Assembly: GCA_964476835.1 (NCBI GenBank)
Contig: CAYZCE010000023.1
Location: 1-31,998 of the forward strand
Reading direction: 5' to 3'
DNA length: 31,998 nucleotides
DNA from: PALSA-926 sp964476835
Lineage (GTDB): Bacteria; Pseudomonadota; Alphaproteobacteria; Micavibrionales; UBA2020
Both the position numbers and the translations under genes were made by a program. A model generated the notes under the pieces. That model worked only from the letters and a program-made list of their open reading frames with translations, had not been told where the DNA came from and searched no databases. Positions 22,230 through 31,227 of the stretch are shown here, in pieces (the first letter of the stretch is position 1; each line of letters begins with the position of its first letter).

Positions 22230-22568
22230 ATGTACGCGACAATCCAGGCCGTGGGCCTCTTGATCCTTTCCAACGTCTTCATGACGTTTGCGTGGTACGG
22301 CCACCTGAAATACAAGCATTCGCCGCTGCTGCTGGCGATCTTGGTCAGTTGGGGCATCGCGCTGTTCGAATATTGCTTGCAGGTGCCCGGCAACCGCATC
22401 GGCTCAAGCGTGCTGACGACGGCGCAGCTCAAGACGATACAGGAAATCATCACGCTCTGCGTCTTTGCGGGCTTTTCGATGCTTTACCTGAACGAGCCGA
22501 TGCGCTGGAACTACGCGGTCGCCTTCGTGTTCATGGTGCTGGCGGCGTTTTTCATCTTCAAGAAATAA
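22230..22568 (+). CDS. DUF486/DMT-family small membrane protein
   Basis: A 112-residue inner-membrane protein with four hydrophobic helices, matching DUF486 (drug/metabolite transporter superfamily). Family features are FMTFAWYGHLK after the first helix, CLQVPGNRIGS, and TLCVFAGFSMLYLNEPMRWNY. ATG 22230 has GGAG seven bases upstream and follows the ankyrin stop by one base. Length is normal. Function and substrate are not established for the family. A bidirectional hairpin terminator follows at 22578-22619. Confidence 0.9.
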   Translation: MYATIQAVGLLILSNVFMTFAWYGHLKYKHSPLLLAILVSWGIALFEYCLQVPGNRIGSSVLTTAQLKTIQEIITLCVFAGFSMLYLNEPMRWNYAVAFVFMVLAAFFIFKK

Positions 22569-22577
22569 GAAAAAATA

Positions 22578-22619
22578 TCATCCCGGACGGTTGTGAGTGA
22601 TCACGCGCGTCCGGGATGA
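22578..22619. terminator. Bidirectional hairpin between convergent operons
   Basis: TCATCCCGGACG (22578-22589) and CGTCCGGGATGA (22608-22619) form a perfect 12-bp stem with an 18-base loop containing the palindrome GTGATCAC. It lies between the stop of the DUF486 gene (22568) and the stop of the ureohydrolase gene (22629). On the minus strand it is followed by a T-rich run, consistent with termination in that direction. Confidence 0.65.
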
Positions 22620-22628
22620 GAGGTTGCT

Positions 22629-23540
22629 TTAGTTTTTCTTCTTTTTCTTCTTCTTGCTGACAAGGAAGGCGTAAGACAGAATCTTGTACGCCAGCTTGGC
22701 AGCAAGGAAGTTGCAGCCGTGCATGTTGGGCTTGGGCGCCAACTCGTTGACGTCGGCGCCGACGAAGGTCGAGACCTCCGCCACTGCACGGATGATCTCC
22801 ATGGCATCGTTCCAGAACAGGCCGCCCGGTTCCGGCGTGCCGGTGGCGGGGATCATGCTGGAATCGAAGCCGTCGATGTCGAAGGTGACGTAGACATGAC
22901 GGCCCTTGAAGTGCTTCACGATCTCTTTCAAGTCCCAATTCTTCTTGTCACGCGCCCAGTAGATCTTGATGCGCTTCTTGTTCGCTTCCAGGAACGGAAT
23001 CTCGCTTTGCGAGATGTTGCGGATGCCAAAGGAATAAAGCTGGAGGTGCTTGAAGTCCATGACGCGGCGCAAGGCGGCGGCGTGGCTGTAATGCTCGCCG
23101 TCGTAGCCGTCGCGCAGGTCGGCATGGGCGTCGAAGTGCAGGATGGCAAGGTCCTTGTAGCGCCGCGCATAAGGGCGGATCGCGCCCGCCGTGATCGAAT
23201 GCTCGCCGCCGAAGACGATGGGGAACTTGCCGGCCTCGAGCGTTTCCTCGACGAGGCCTTCGAGCTGTTCGAGCGCCTTTTCGACGTTCTTGCCGATCTT
23301 GGGTTCCTTCGCCGTTGCGATGCCGATCTGGCGGAACGGCTCGCACCAGAATTCGTCGTCGAACAGCTCCACCTGATGCGAGGCGTCGATCATCGCCGCC
23401 GGGCCTTCGGCCGTGCCGCCGCCGTAGGAAACGGAAGCTTCAAGGCCGAAGGGTATCACGACCGCTTGCGCGTCTTTTGGTGCGACGGCGTCTTCTTTTT
23501 CAAGCCCGAGAAAGCCTGCTTTGGCGGTCATAAATTGCAT
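22629..23540 (-). CDS. speB: Agmatinase-family ureohydrolase
   Basis: A 303-residue Mn-dependent enzyme of the arginase/agmatinase fold, which removes urea from a guanidino compound. The metal ligands are present: His114 (GGEHSIT), Asp137, His139 and Asp141 (HFDAHADLRD), and Asp221 and Asp223 (TFDIDGFD). GTPEPGGLFW is the agmatinase-type signature. The C-terminus is a run of lysines (encoded near 22632-22660). ATG 23540 has AAGGA eight bases upstream, overlapping the stop of the DHS-like gene. It is third in an operon after a decarboxylase and the DHS-like gene. The substrate may be agmatine or a guanidino-polyamine; the sequence alone does not say which. Confidence 0.88.
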   Translation of the reverse strand: MQFMTAKAGFLGLEKEDAVAPKDAQAVVIPFGLEASVSYGGGTAEGPAAMIDASHQVELFDDEFWCEPFRQIGIATAKEPKIGKNVEKALEQLEGLVEETLEAGKFPIVFGGEHSITAGAIRPYARRYKDLAILHFDAHADLRDGYDGEHYSHAAALRRVMDFKHLQLYSFGIRNISQSEIPFLEANKKRIKIYWARDKKNWDLKEIVKHFKGRHVYVTFDIDGFDSSMIPATGTPEPGGLFWNDAMEIIRAVAEVSTFVGADVNELAPKPNMHGCNFLAAKLAYKILSYAFLVSKKKKKKKN

Positions 23541-23551
23541 GGCGGTGATCC

Positions 23552-24604
23552 TTACTTGAACAGTTTCTGCCAGTTCTTGCGGCTGCGCTTCTTCCAGTGG
23601 CCGCGGTGATAGGCGTCGGAGGCGAGCAGGGGGAGGACGGAGCCGGCTTCGGCGAAGACCATCTGTTCCTGCGCTACGTCTACCTTGCCCCAGCTGCACG
23701 CTTCCTTAAGCGTGGAGGACGAGCACGCGCCGTCGCGGACGTCGGCGACGGTGATCTGGACGGCGTATTTGTGCATCTCGACGTTCTTGTGGCCGAGGAT
23801 TTCGGCGCAAACGACGGTGTCTTGCGTGAAGTTCTTCGGCACGCCGCCGCCGATCATCAGGAGGCCGGTGGTGCCCGCCGCGATCTTGATCTCGGTCAGT
23901 TCGCGGAAGTCGGCGACGCTGTCGATGCTCATGTACTTCTTGGGGTTCTTCTTCTGGTGCAGCACGAGGCCGAAACCGGCGGAGCTGTCGGTGAAGGCCG
24001 GGCAGAAGATCGGCACGCCGCATTCATAGGCGGTTTGGATGAGCGAGCCCTTCTTCTTGGCGTTCTTGGAGAGCCACTTGCCCATCTCCCAGATGAATTC
24101 GCGGCTGGAGTAGGGGCGCGGTTCCAGGGTGTTGGCGATCTCGAAGATGGTGTGGTCGACGGCTTGGAGTTCTTCCTCGTCGATATAGGTGTCGTAGATG
24201 CGGTCGATGTAGAGGTCGCGCAGGTCGCGGTCGTCGACGCTGTCCTTGGCTTGGTAGTGCTGGAAGCCGAGCGCCTCGAGGAAGTCCATGTCGATGATGG
24301 AGGCGCCGGTGGCGACGACGACGTCGATCATGTTGTGCTTGACGAGGTCGGTATAAAGATCCATGCAGCCGCCCGCCGAGGTGGAGCCGGCCAGCGTCAG
24401 GATGCTGGTCGCGTCCTTGTCCTTGAGCAGCATGTTGAATATCTCTGAGGCGCGGCTGAGGTCGCGCGAGGTGAAGGACATCTTGCCCATCGCCTTGACG
24501 ATCGGGCGCGCGTCGAAGCTCTTGATGTCGATGTGCTCGACCGGGGTGCTGAGCAGCACGGCCTTGCGGTTGTTACGCGGTTTGGGTTTGGTCGCTTTTT
24601 TCAT
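23552..24604 (-). CDS. Deoxyhypusine-synthase-like (homospermidine-type) enzyme
   Basis: A 350-residue member of the deoxyhypusine synthase family. These enzymes use NAD and an active-site lysine to transfer an aminobutyl group from a polyamine. The NAD-binding motifs TLAGSTSAGG and VVATGAS, the FCPAFTDSSAGFG stretch, and the catalytic lysine in EACSWGKVD (Lys307) are all present. Bacteria lack eIF5A, so bacterial members are thought to make homospermidine or a bis-guanidino analogue rather than hypusine. The neighbours, an ornithine-type decarboxylase and an agmatinase-family enzyme, support polyamine synthesis. ATG 24604 lies inside the end of the decarboxylase gene (32-base overlap) with AAAGGA in front. 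The N-terminus is lysine/arginine-rich. Confidence 0.87.
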   Translation of the reverse strand: MKKATKPKPRNNRKAVLLSTPVEHIDIKSFDARPIVKAMGKMSFTSRDLSRASEIFNMLLKDKDATSILTLAGSTSAGGCMDLYTDLVKHNMIDVVVATGASIIDMDFLEALGFQHYQAKDSVDDRDLRDLYIDRIYDTYIDEEELQAVDHTIFEIANTLEPRPYSSREFIWEMGKWLSKNAKKKGSLIQTAYECGVPIFCPAFTDSSAGFGLVLHQKKNPKKYMSIDSVADFRELTEIKIAAGTTGLLMIGGGVPKNFTQDTVVCAEILGHKNVEMHKYAVQITVADVRDGACSSSTLKEACSWGKVDVAQEQMVFAEAGSVLPLLASDAYHRGHWKKRSRKNWQKLFK

Positions 24605-25811
24605 GGGTCGCTTTCCTTTTGCTGGGGGTTTTCTTGAGAAGTTGCGAGTCGTTGACGGATGATCCGTACATGGTGACGAGGGGCGCGGAATTGACGCTGA
24701 CGGTTTCCGTCACGCTGAATCCGTTGAAGCCGGTGCGCATGGTGTTGCCGTAGGCGCCGAGCTGGGCGATCTCGATGTAATCGCCTTCCTTGACGTCGCG
24801 CGGCAGGTAGAAGGGGCCGGTCATGTAGTCGATGCTGTCGCAGGTCGGGCCGTAGAAGTGGAAGGCCTTGAGCGGCGCGGATGCCACGTTCTCGCCGGGG
24901 CGCAGCAGGCTGACCGGGAAGCGGAAGCCGACATGGCCCGCGTCGAACAGGCTGCCGTAGGTGCCGTCGTTGATATAAAGGACGTCGCCCTTGCGCAGCT
25001 CCACCTTGACGATGACGGAGCAGCTTTCCGCCACCAGCGCGCGGCCCGGCTCGCACCAGAATTCGTAGTCGCCTTTGGGGAGCGCATCGAAGCCGCGCTC
25101 GATCGCCTGCTTGTAGCGCGACAGCGGCGGCGGGACGAGGTCGGGATAGATCGACGGGAAGCCGCCGCCGATATCGACGATGTCGACGGGCGTGCGCGGC
25201 AGCGCGCGCATCAGGTCGCCGACCACGCCGAGCGCGGCGGTATAGGCTTCCGGGTTCATCGTCTGCGAGCCGACGTGGAACGACACGCCCACCCGCGCGG
25301 CGGCGCGGCGGGCGGCTTTCAGCAGCGTCAGCGCCTTTTCCGGCGTCGCGCCGAATTTGCCGGCGAGCGGGATTTGCGAATAGGCGTTCGGCACGGCGAG
25401 GCGCAGGATGAGCGTGAGATCCTTCGCGCCCGCGGTGCAGGCGATGATCTTGTCCAGCTCTTCCATGCTGTCGAAGGCGAAGTCGCGCACGCCGTAGTCG
25501 AAGAAGGCCTGCTCGATCGCAGGCCGGCTCTTGACCGGGTGCATGAAGGAGAGCGATGCGCCGGGGCAGTTGTCGCGCACCAGCTGCACTTCCGCCAGCG
25601 ACGCCACGTCGAAGGCGGTGATTCCGGAACGAAACAGCCCCGTCACGGCGTACGGGGCGGGGTTGGCTTTCACGGCGTAGAGCGTCTTGCCCGGAAAGTT
25701 GTCCAGGAACCAGCGTGCCGCGTGCTCGAGCGCGTCATGCCGGAAACAGGTGATCGGAATATCAGGCGAGTGGCGACGGATTACGTCGCCAGGACTGTCG
25801 TACGTGTTCAA
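24573..25811 (-). CDS. Ornithine-type (fold III) decarboxylase
   Basis: A 412-residue PLP enzyme of the alanine-racemase-fold decarboxylase family, making putrescine from ornithine (or cadaverine from lysine). Lys48 in YAVKAN binds PLP, HVGSQ has His179, the phosphate loop is GGGFPS, CEPGR has Glu254 and the active-site pair is Cys324-Asp325 in YGPTCDS. The last residues are basic and are encoded in the 32 bases shared with the DHS-like gene. The start is TTG 25811; there is no in-frame ATG nearby, and the frame runs back to a stop at about 25866, so a longer form with an unusual start cannot be ruled out. A promoter and dyad lie upstream (25853-25919). First gene of a polyamine operon. Confidence 0.9.
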   Translation of the reverse strand: MNTYDSPGDVIRRHSPDIPITCFRHDALEHAARWFLDNFPGKTLYAVKANPAPYAVTGLFRSGITAFDVASLAEVQLVRDNCPGASLSFMHPVKSRPAIEQAFFDYGVRDFAFDSMEELDKIIACTAGAKDLTLILRLAVPNAYSQIPLAGKFGATPEKALTLLKAARRAAARVGVSFHVGSQTMNPEAYTAALGVVGDLMRALPRTPVDIVDIGGGFPSIYPDLVPPPLSRYKQAIERGFDALPKGDYEFWCEPGRALVAESCSVIVKVELRKGDVLYINDGTYGSLFDAGHVGFRFPVSLLRPGENVASAPLKAFHFYGPTCDSIDYMTGPFYLPRDVKEGDYIEIAQLGAYGNTMRTGFNGFSVTETVSVNSAPLVTMYGSSVNDSQLLKKTPSKRKATHEKSDQTQTA

Positions 25812-25852
25812 CTCTTTTAAGCCTAAAGAAAGAATACGGGCACGACCGTCTT

Positions 25853-25873
25853 CGAATGACCTGCGTCATTTCG
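25853..25873. promoter_or_regulatory. Dyad in the leader of the polyamine operon
   Basis: AATGAC (25855-25860) and GTCATT (25865-25870) are exact inverted repeats around CTGC; the flanking CG/CG extends the pairing with one bulged T. It lies about 20 bases downstream of the predicted -10 on the minus strand, where it could be an operator or a leader hairpin. Confidence 0.4.
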
Positions 25874-25889
25874 GATGCCTTCTGATTTT

Positions 25890-25919
25890 CTTATAAGTTG
25901 ATTCGTTTTTTTTGTGTAA
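25890..25919 (-). promoter_or_regulatory. Predicted promoter of the polyamine operon
   Basis: On the minus strand: -35 TTACAC (25919-25914), an 18-base spacer containing an A8 tract, and -10 TATAAG (25895-25890). The predicted leader to the TTG start is about 70 bases. In the same gap, a weak plus-strand TTGTGT-17-GATGAT lies near 25913-25941 for typA. Confidence 0.45.
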
Positions 25920-26084
25920 GAAATCTGCGCCCGGGATGATCTGCGGTCGCAGGGGTATGAAGAAAATACTATACATAATATAAGAATCGTGTATTATCTC
26001 GATGCCGTGTGCAGAAATATGTTGAAAATGTAAAGTTTTTCAATAGGATGCCCGGCTCCAGACAATAGATATATAGAGAGTGTC

Positions 26085-27905
<1,821 letters not shown>

Positions 27906-27951
27906 TTTCACGGACACCGGCTTCTTTTTGACCACGAAAGGAATTAACCGG

Positions 27952-29544
27952 ATGTCCGTCGCCGCCCAGAAGTCCAAGTCCGCCGCCACTGCCGAGCAGA
28001 AGGTCGCCTACGACGAAGTTCCGTACGAGAGCTTCGCCTATCCGCAGACGCACCCGTCGCACCTGAGCACCCTCGCGACCCTGTTCGGCATCCAGGCGCC
28101 CGACATCGCGACGGCCAAGGTGCTCGAACTTGGCTGCGCAGGCGGCGGCAACTTGTTCCCGCTGGCGCTGCAATACCCCAAGGCGACGTTCCACGGCATC
28201 GACCTCTCCGGCGAGCAGATCGCGGAAGCCAACGAAGGCAAGAAGGCGCTGAACCTCGCCAACGCCGAGTTCGTCGCGCAGAACATCCTCGACTTCGCGC
28301 CCAAGGGCAAAGAGAAATACGACTACATCATCTGCCACGGCATCTTCTCGTGGGTGCCGGAAGCCGTGCGCGACAAGATCCTCGACATCTGCGACAAGCA
28401 CCTCAGCGACAACGGCGTCGCCGTCATCAGCTACAACGCGCTGCCGGGCTGGAACGCGGTGCGTTCTTTGCGCGAAATGATGATCTACCACACCAGCCGC
28501 TTCAAGACGCCGGACGAGAAGGTCGCGCAGGCGCGCAAGATGCTCGAATTCCTCTTGGAGAGCGTGCCGGAAGGCGCCGTCGGCTACCGCGACGTCATCG
28601 CCAACGAGATGAAGCTGCTCAAGAACATCAACAACTCGTACCTCTATCACGACCACCTCGAGGGCATCAACGCGCAGTACTACCTGCACGAATTCGTGAA
28701 GATGGCGAACGACCACAACCTCGAATACGTCGGCGACAACAACATCGCCTCGATGTTCGTCGGCAACATGCCGGCCAAGGCGCTGGATACGCTGAAGGTG
28801 CTGAACGATGTCGTCCGCCAGGAACAGTACATGGACTTCATCACCAACCGCCGCTTCCGCTCCTCGATCCTCTGCAAGAAGGGCCTGAAGCTGAACCGCA
28901 ACCTCAAGAACGAGCAGATCCTCGACTACTACCTGACCGGCAGCCCCAACCTGCGCCCGTCGGGCACCGACCCGAAGGAGAAGATCGTCTTCAAGCTCAA
29001 CAACGGCAACTTCACGACGCACGACATCGTCGGCGGCACGCTGTTCCTCGAGTTGTGCGCGAGCGGCAACCGCCCCGTCAAGGCGACCGACCTGATCGCC
29101 CGCACGCTCAAGAAGCTGCCCAAGGCTGACGAAGCCGCCGTCCGCAAGGTGCTGGTCGAACAAGGCCTGCAGCTGGTGCTGCGCGGCTACCTGCAACTGC
29201 ACGGCGCCAGCCCGGCCTGCGCCGACAAGGTCGGCCAGAAGCCCGAATCCTTCGCGCTTGCCCGCTATGAAGCCGGCATGCCCAAATGCCGCACCGTCAC
29301 CAACGTCTTCAGCCAGACGCTGCCCTGCGATGCGCTGGGCGCGGTGGTGCTGACGCTGCTCGACGGCACGCGCACGGTGGCGCAGGTGGTCGACATCCTC
29401 GTCGACCGCGCGCAGAAGGGCTTGCTCAAGGTCGAGAAGGAAGGCGCACGCCTGACCGACGCGACCGCGCTTAAGACCAACTTCGCCAAGGTCGTCGATG
29501 ACCTGCTGCCGCGCCTGCTGAACAGCGGCCTGCTCGTCGCTTAA
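27952..29544 (+). CDS. SAM methyltransferase with regulatory domain (PKMT-like)
   Basis: A 530-residue cytosolic class I methyltransferase. The N-terminal signature YDEVPYESFAYPQTHP precedes SAM motif I VLELGCAGGGN (57-67) and the HGIDLSGEQI acidic loop. The middle part corresponds to the methyltransferase regulatory domain (PF10119), and the C-terminal third to a winged-helix-like domain (LLDGTRTVAQVVDIL). The same architecture occurs in rickettsial protein-lysine methyltransferases PKMT1/2, which modify outer membrane protein B; the substrate here is unknown. ATG 27952 has AAAGGA nine bases upstream; an in-frame TTG at 27928 is less likely. It is probably cotranscribed with typA and ends at the terminator at 29562-29590. 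Confidence 0.85.
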   Translation: MSVAAQKSKSAATAEQKVAYDEVPYESFAYPQTHPSHLSTLATLFGIQAPDIATAKVLELGCAGGGNLFPLALQYPKATFHGIDLSGEQIAEANEGKKALNLANAEFVAQNILDFAPKGKEKYDYIICHGIFSWVPEAVRDKILDICDKHLSDNGVAVISYNALPGWNAVRSLREMMIYHTSRFKTPDEKVAQARKMLEFLLESVPEGAVGYRDVIANEMKLLKNINNSYLYHDHLEGINAQYYLHEFVKMANDHNLEYVGDNNIASMFVGNMPAKALDTLKVLNDVVRQEQYMDFITNRRFRSSILCKKGLKLNRNLKNEQILDYYLTGSPNLRPSGTDPKEKIVFKLNNGNFTTHDIVGGTLFLELCASGNRPVKATDLIARTLKKLPKADEAAVRKVLVEQGLQLVLRGYLQLHGASPACADKVGQKPESFALARYEAGMPKCRTVTNVFSQTLPCDALGAVVLTLLDGTRTVAQVVDILVDRAQKGLLKVEKEGARLTDATALKTNFAKVVDDLLPRLLNSGLLVA

Positions 29545-29561
29545 TGCCGCACTCTCTTTCC

Positions 29562-29590
29562 AACCCCCTTCTGCCCCGCAGAAGGGGGTT
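29562..29590 (+). terminator. Intrinsic terminator after the methyltransferase gene
   Basis: A 13-bp perfect stem (AACCCCCTTCTGC at 29562-29574 with its complement at 29578-29590), a CCC loop, then GATTTTATT. This is a classical rho-independent terminator. Confidence 0.85.
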
Positions 29591-29688
29591 GATTTTATTG
29601 TGTAATTTGTACGTTTTTTATACTGGAAAATTCCCAAAATTTCTCATAAGCTATCCGAATTGTAATTAAATATCCGGGCGCGAAGACA

Positions 29689-31143
29689 ATGACGGACGAA
29701 AACGGCAAGAAGAAGATATTCACTGTTCTTTGCATCGACGGCGGCGGCGTGCGCGGCGTGGTTGCGGCACGCATCCTGGCTGAGCTTGAAAAGCGTACCG
29801 GCAAGCCGATTGCCGAACTCTTCGACATGGTCGCCGGCACCTCGACCGGCTCGATCATCGGCGCCTGCCTGCTGGCGCCCGACCCCAAGGATCCCACCAA
29901 GCCGCGCTACACCGCGCAGGAGACGCTCGACTTCTACTTCACCCTCGCGGAAAAGGTTTTCCCCGAGATCCGCTTCAAGACCATCCGCAAGCTGGCCGCG
30001 GGCGGCATGTACGACCCCAAGCCGCTCGAGGAGGCGCTGCTCGCCAACTTCGGCGACCTCAAGCTCAAGGATGTATTGCTCAGCTTCTTCGTGCCCGCCG
30101 CCGACATCAAGCACTTCAAACCGGTCTGGATGACCCACCGCGACGGCCAGAAAGACACGAGCGCCGAAGGCTGGGACAGCATGCTGCTGCGCGACGCCGT
30201 GCGCGCGGCGACCTCGGCGCCGACCTATTTCCCGGTCCGCTACGTCGAGACCACGCCGAACCCCGAGACTCCCAACGTCAAGCACCGTCACGCGCTGGTC
30301 GACGGCGGCGTCTTCGCCAGCCACGCGATGCAGCACGCGCTCAACGAGGCGCGCAAGGTCGCGCCGCCGGATGCCGAGATCGTGCTTGTCCACGTCGGCA
30401 ACGGCAACCCCGGCAACGGCCTCTCGCCCGAGGAGTTCAACAACCTCAGCCCGCTCGGCATGGTCAGTGCGGCGCACGGCAACGTGCTGACGTCGCTGAT
30501 GCTCAAGATGGCGATGCTCGATTGCGAAGCGGACATGCAGGATGAATTGGGCGCGAACCTCTTCACCTTCGATCGCAGCATCCCGCTGCATGGCGGCCCC
30601 GACAATCCGTCGATGGAGCTGGACGACTCCCGTCCCGAGAACCTCAAGAACCTCGCCAAGCACGCCGACAAGATCATCGCCGAGAACAACGAGGCGTTCG
30701 ACCGCATGTGCGAAATGCTGCTGAGCCGCCAGCCCGCCGCCGACCTTCGCCGCGACAGCCGCGAGGCCGTGCGCCTGCTGACCGAGAAGATGGCCGAAAT
30801 CGCCGCGATCCACACGCTCAAGAAGACCTTCTTCAAGATCGTCCACTACAGCCTCGGCATCGAGGAGGCGGACCCGTCGACCGAAGACCTCGCGATCAAG
30901 GCACTGGTTGACCGCGTCGCCAAGGAAGACCTGGCGCTGCTCGGCCAGAACTACCGCGAGCTGCTGGTTCGCAAGGAAAGCGAAAACCGCCTCATCAACG
31001 GGATCAAGCAGGTCGGGCAGGAGATCACCAAGATCTTCAAGGGGCCCGAACCGCCCATCGACCCGCCGAGCAACGACAACGACAACCCTGCCGACGACCG
31101 CCAATTTCCTAAACGCGGCAACGACAAGCCGAACGGCCCTTAA
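29689..31143 (+). CDS. Patatin-like phospholipase
   Basis: A 484-residue lipid acyl hydrolase with the Ser-Asp dyad fold. The oxyanion loop is GGGVRG (18-23), the nucleophile is Ser52 in GTSTG, and Asp205 lies in the DGG motif. The region up to about 300 is the patatin domain. The C-terminal 180 residues are helical and charged, and end in a Pro/Asn/Asp-rich tail (PPIDPPSNDNDN). There is no signal peptide, so the protein is cytosolic or exported by a dedicated system. A TATACT at 29619-29624 may be its -10 box. Patatin-like lipases include Dot/Icm and type III effectors (VipD, ExoU) but also many ordinary enzymes; the choice is open. Confidence 0.9.
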   Translation: MTDENGKKKIFTVLCIDGGGVRGVVAARILAELEKRTGKPIAELFDMVAGTSTGSIIGACLLAPDPKDPTKPRYTAQETLDFYFTLAEKVFPEIRFKTIRKLAAGGMYDPKPLEEALLANFGDLKLKDVLLSFFVPAADIKHFKPVWMTHRDGQKDTSAEGWDSMLLRDAVRAATSAPTYFPVRYVETTPNPETPNVKHRHALVDGGVFASHAMQHALNEARKVAPPDAEIVLVHVGNGNPGNGLSPEEFNNLSPLGMVSAAHGNVLTSLMLKMAMLDCEADMQDELGANLFTFDRSIPLHGGPDNPSMELDDSRPENLKNLAKHADKIIAENNEAFDRMCEMLLSRQPAADLRRDSREAVRLLTEKMAEIAAIHTLKKTFFKIVHYSLGIEEADPSTEDLAIKALVDRVAKEDLALLGQNYRELLVRKESENRLINGIKQVGQEITKIFKGPEPPIDPPSNDNDNPADDRQFPKRGNDKPNGP

Positions 31144-31166
31144 AAGAACCGGTTTATATTGCCACC

Positions 31167-31197
31167 CGTGCCCGACTCGTCTTATCATTCGGGCACG
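31167..31197. terminator. Hairpin between the patatin gene and gltA
   Basis: CGTGCCCGA (31167-31175) and TCGGGCACG (31189-31197) form a perfect 9-bp stem with a 13-base loop, 24 bases after the patatin stop. A T5 run comes only about 12 bases later, so it is a weak terminator or a structure in the gltA leader. Confidence 0.45.
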
Positions 31198-31227
31198 TAG
31201 AACTGTTCCTTTTTGAAAGGCTTTCCC

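Noticed and set aside
22632..22660. AAG/AAA tract at the end of the ureohydrolase gene as a slippage or frameshift site
   Set aside because: It simply encodes a lysine tail just before the stop, and no alternative downstream frame exists.
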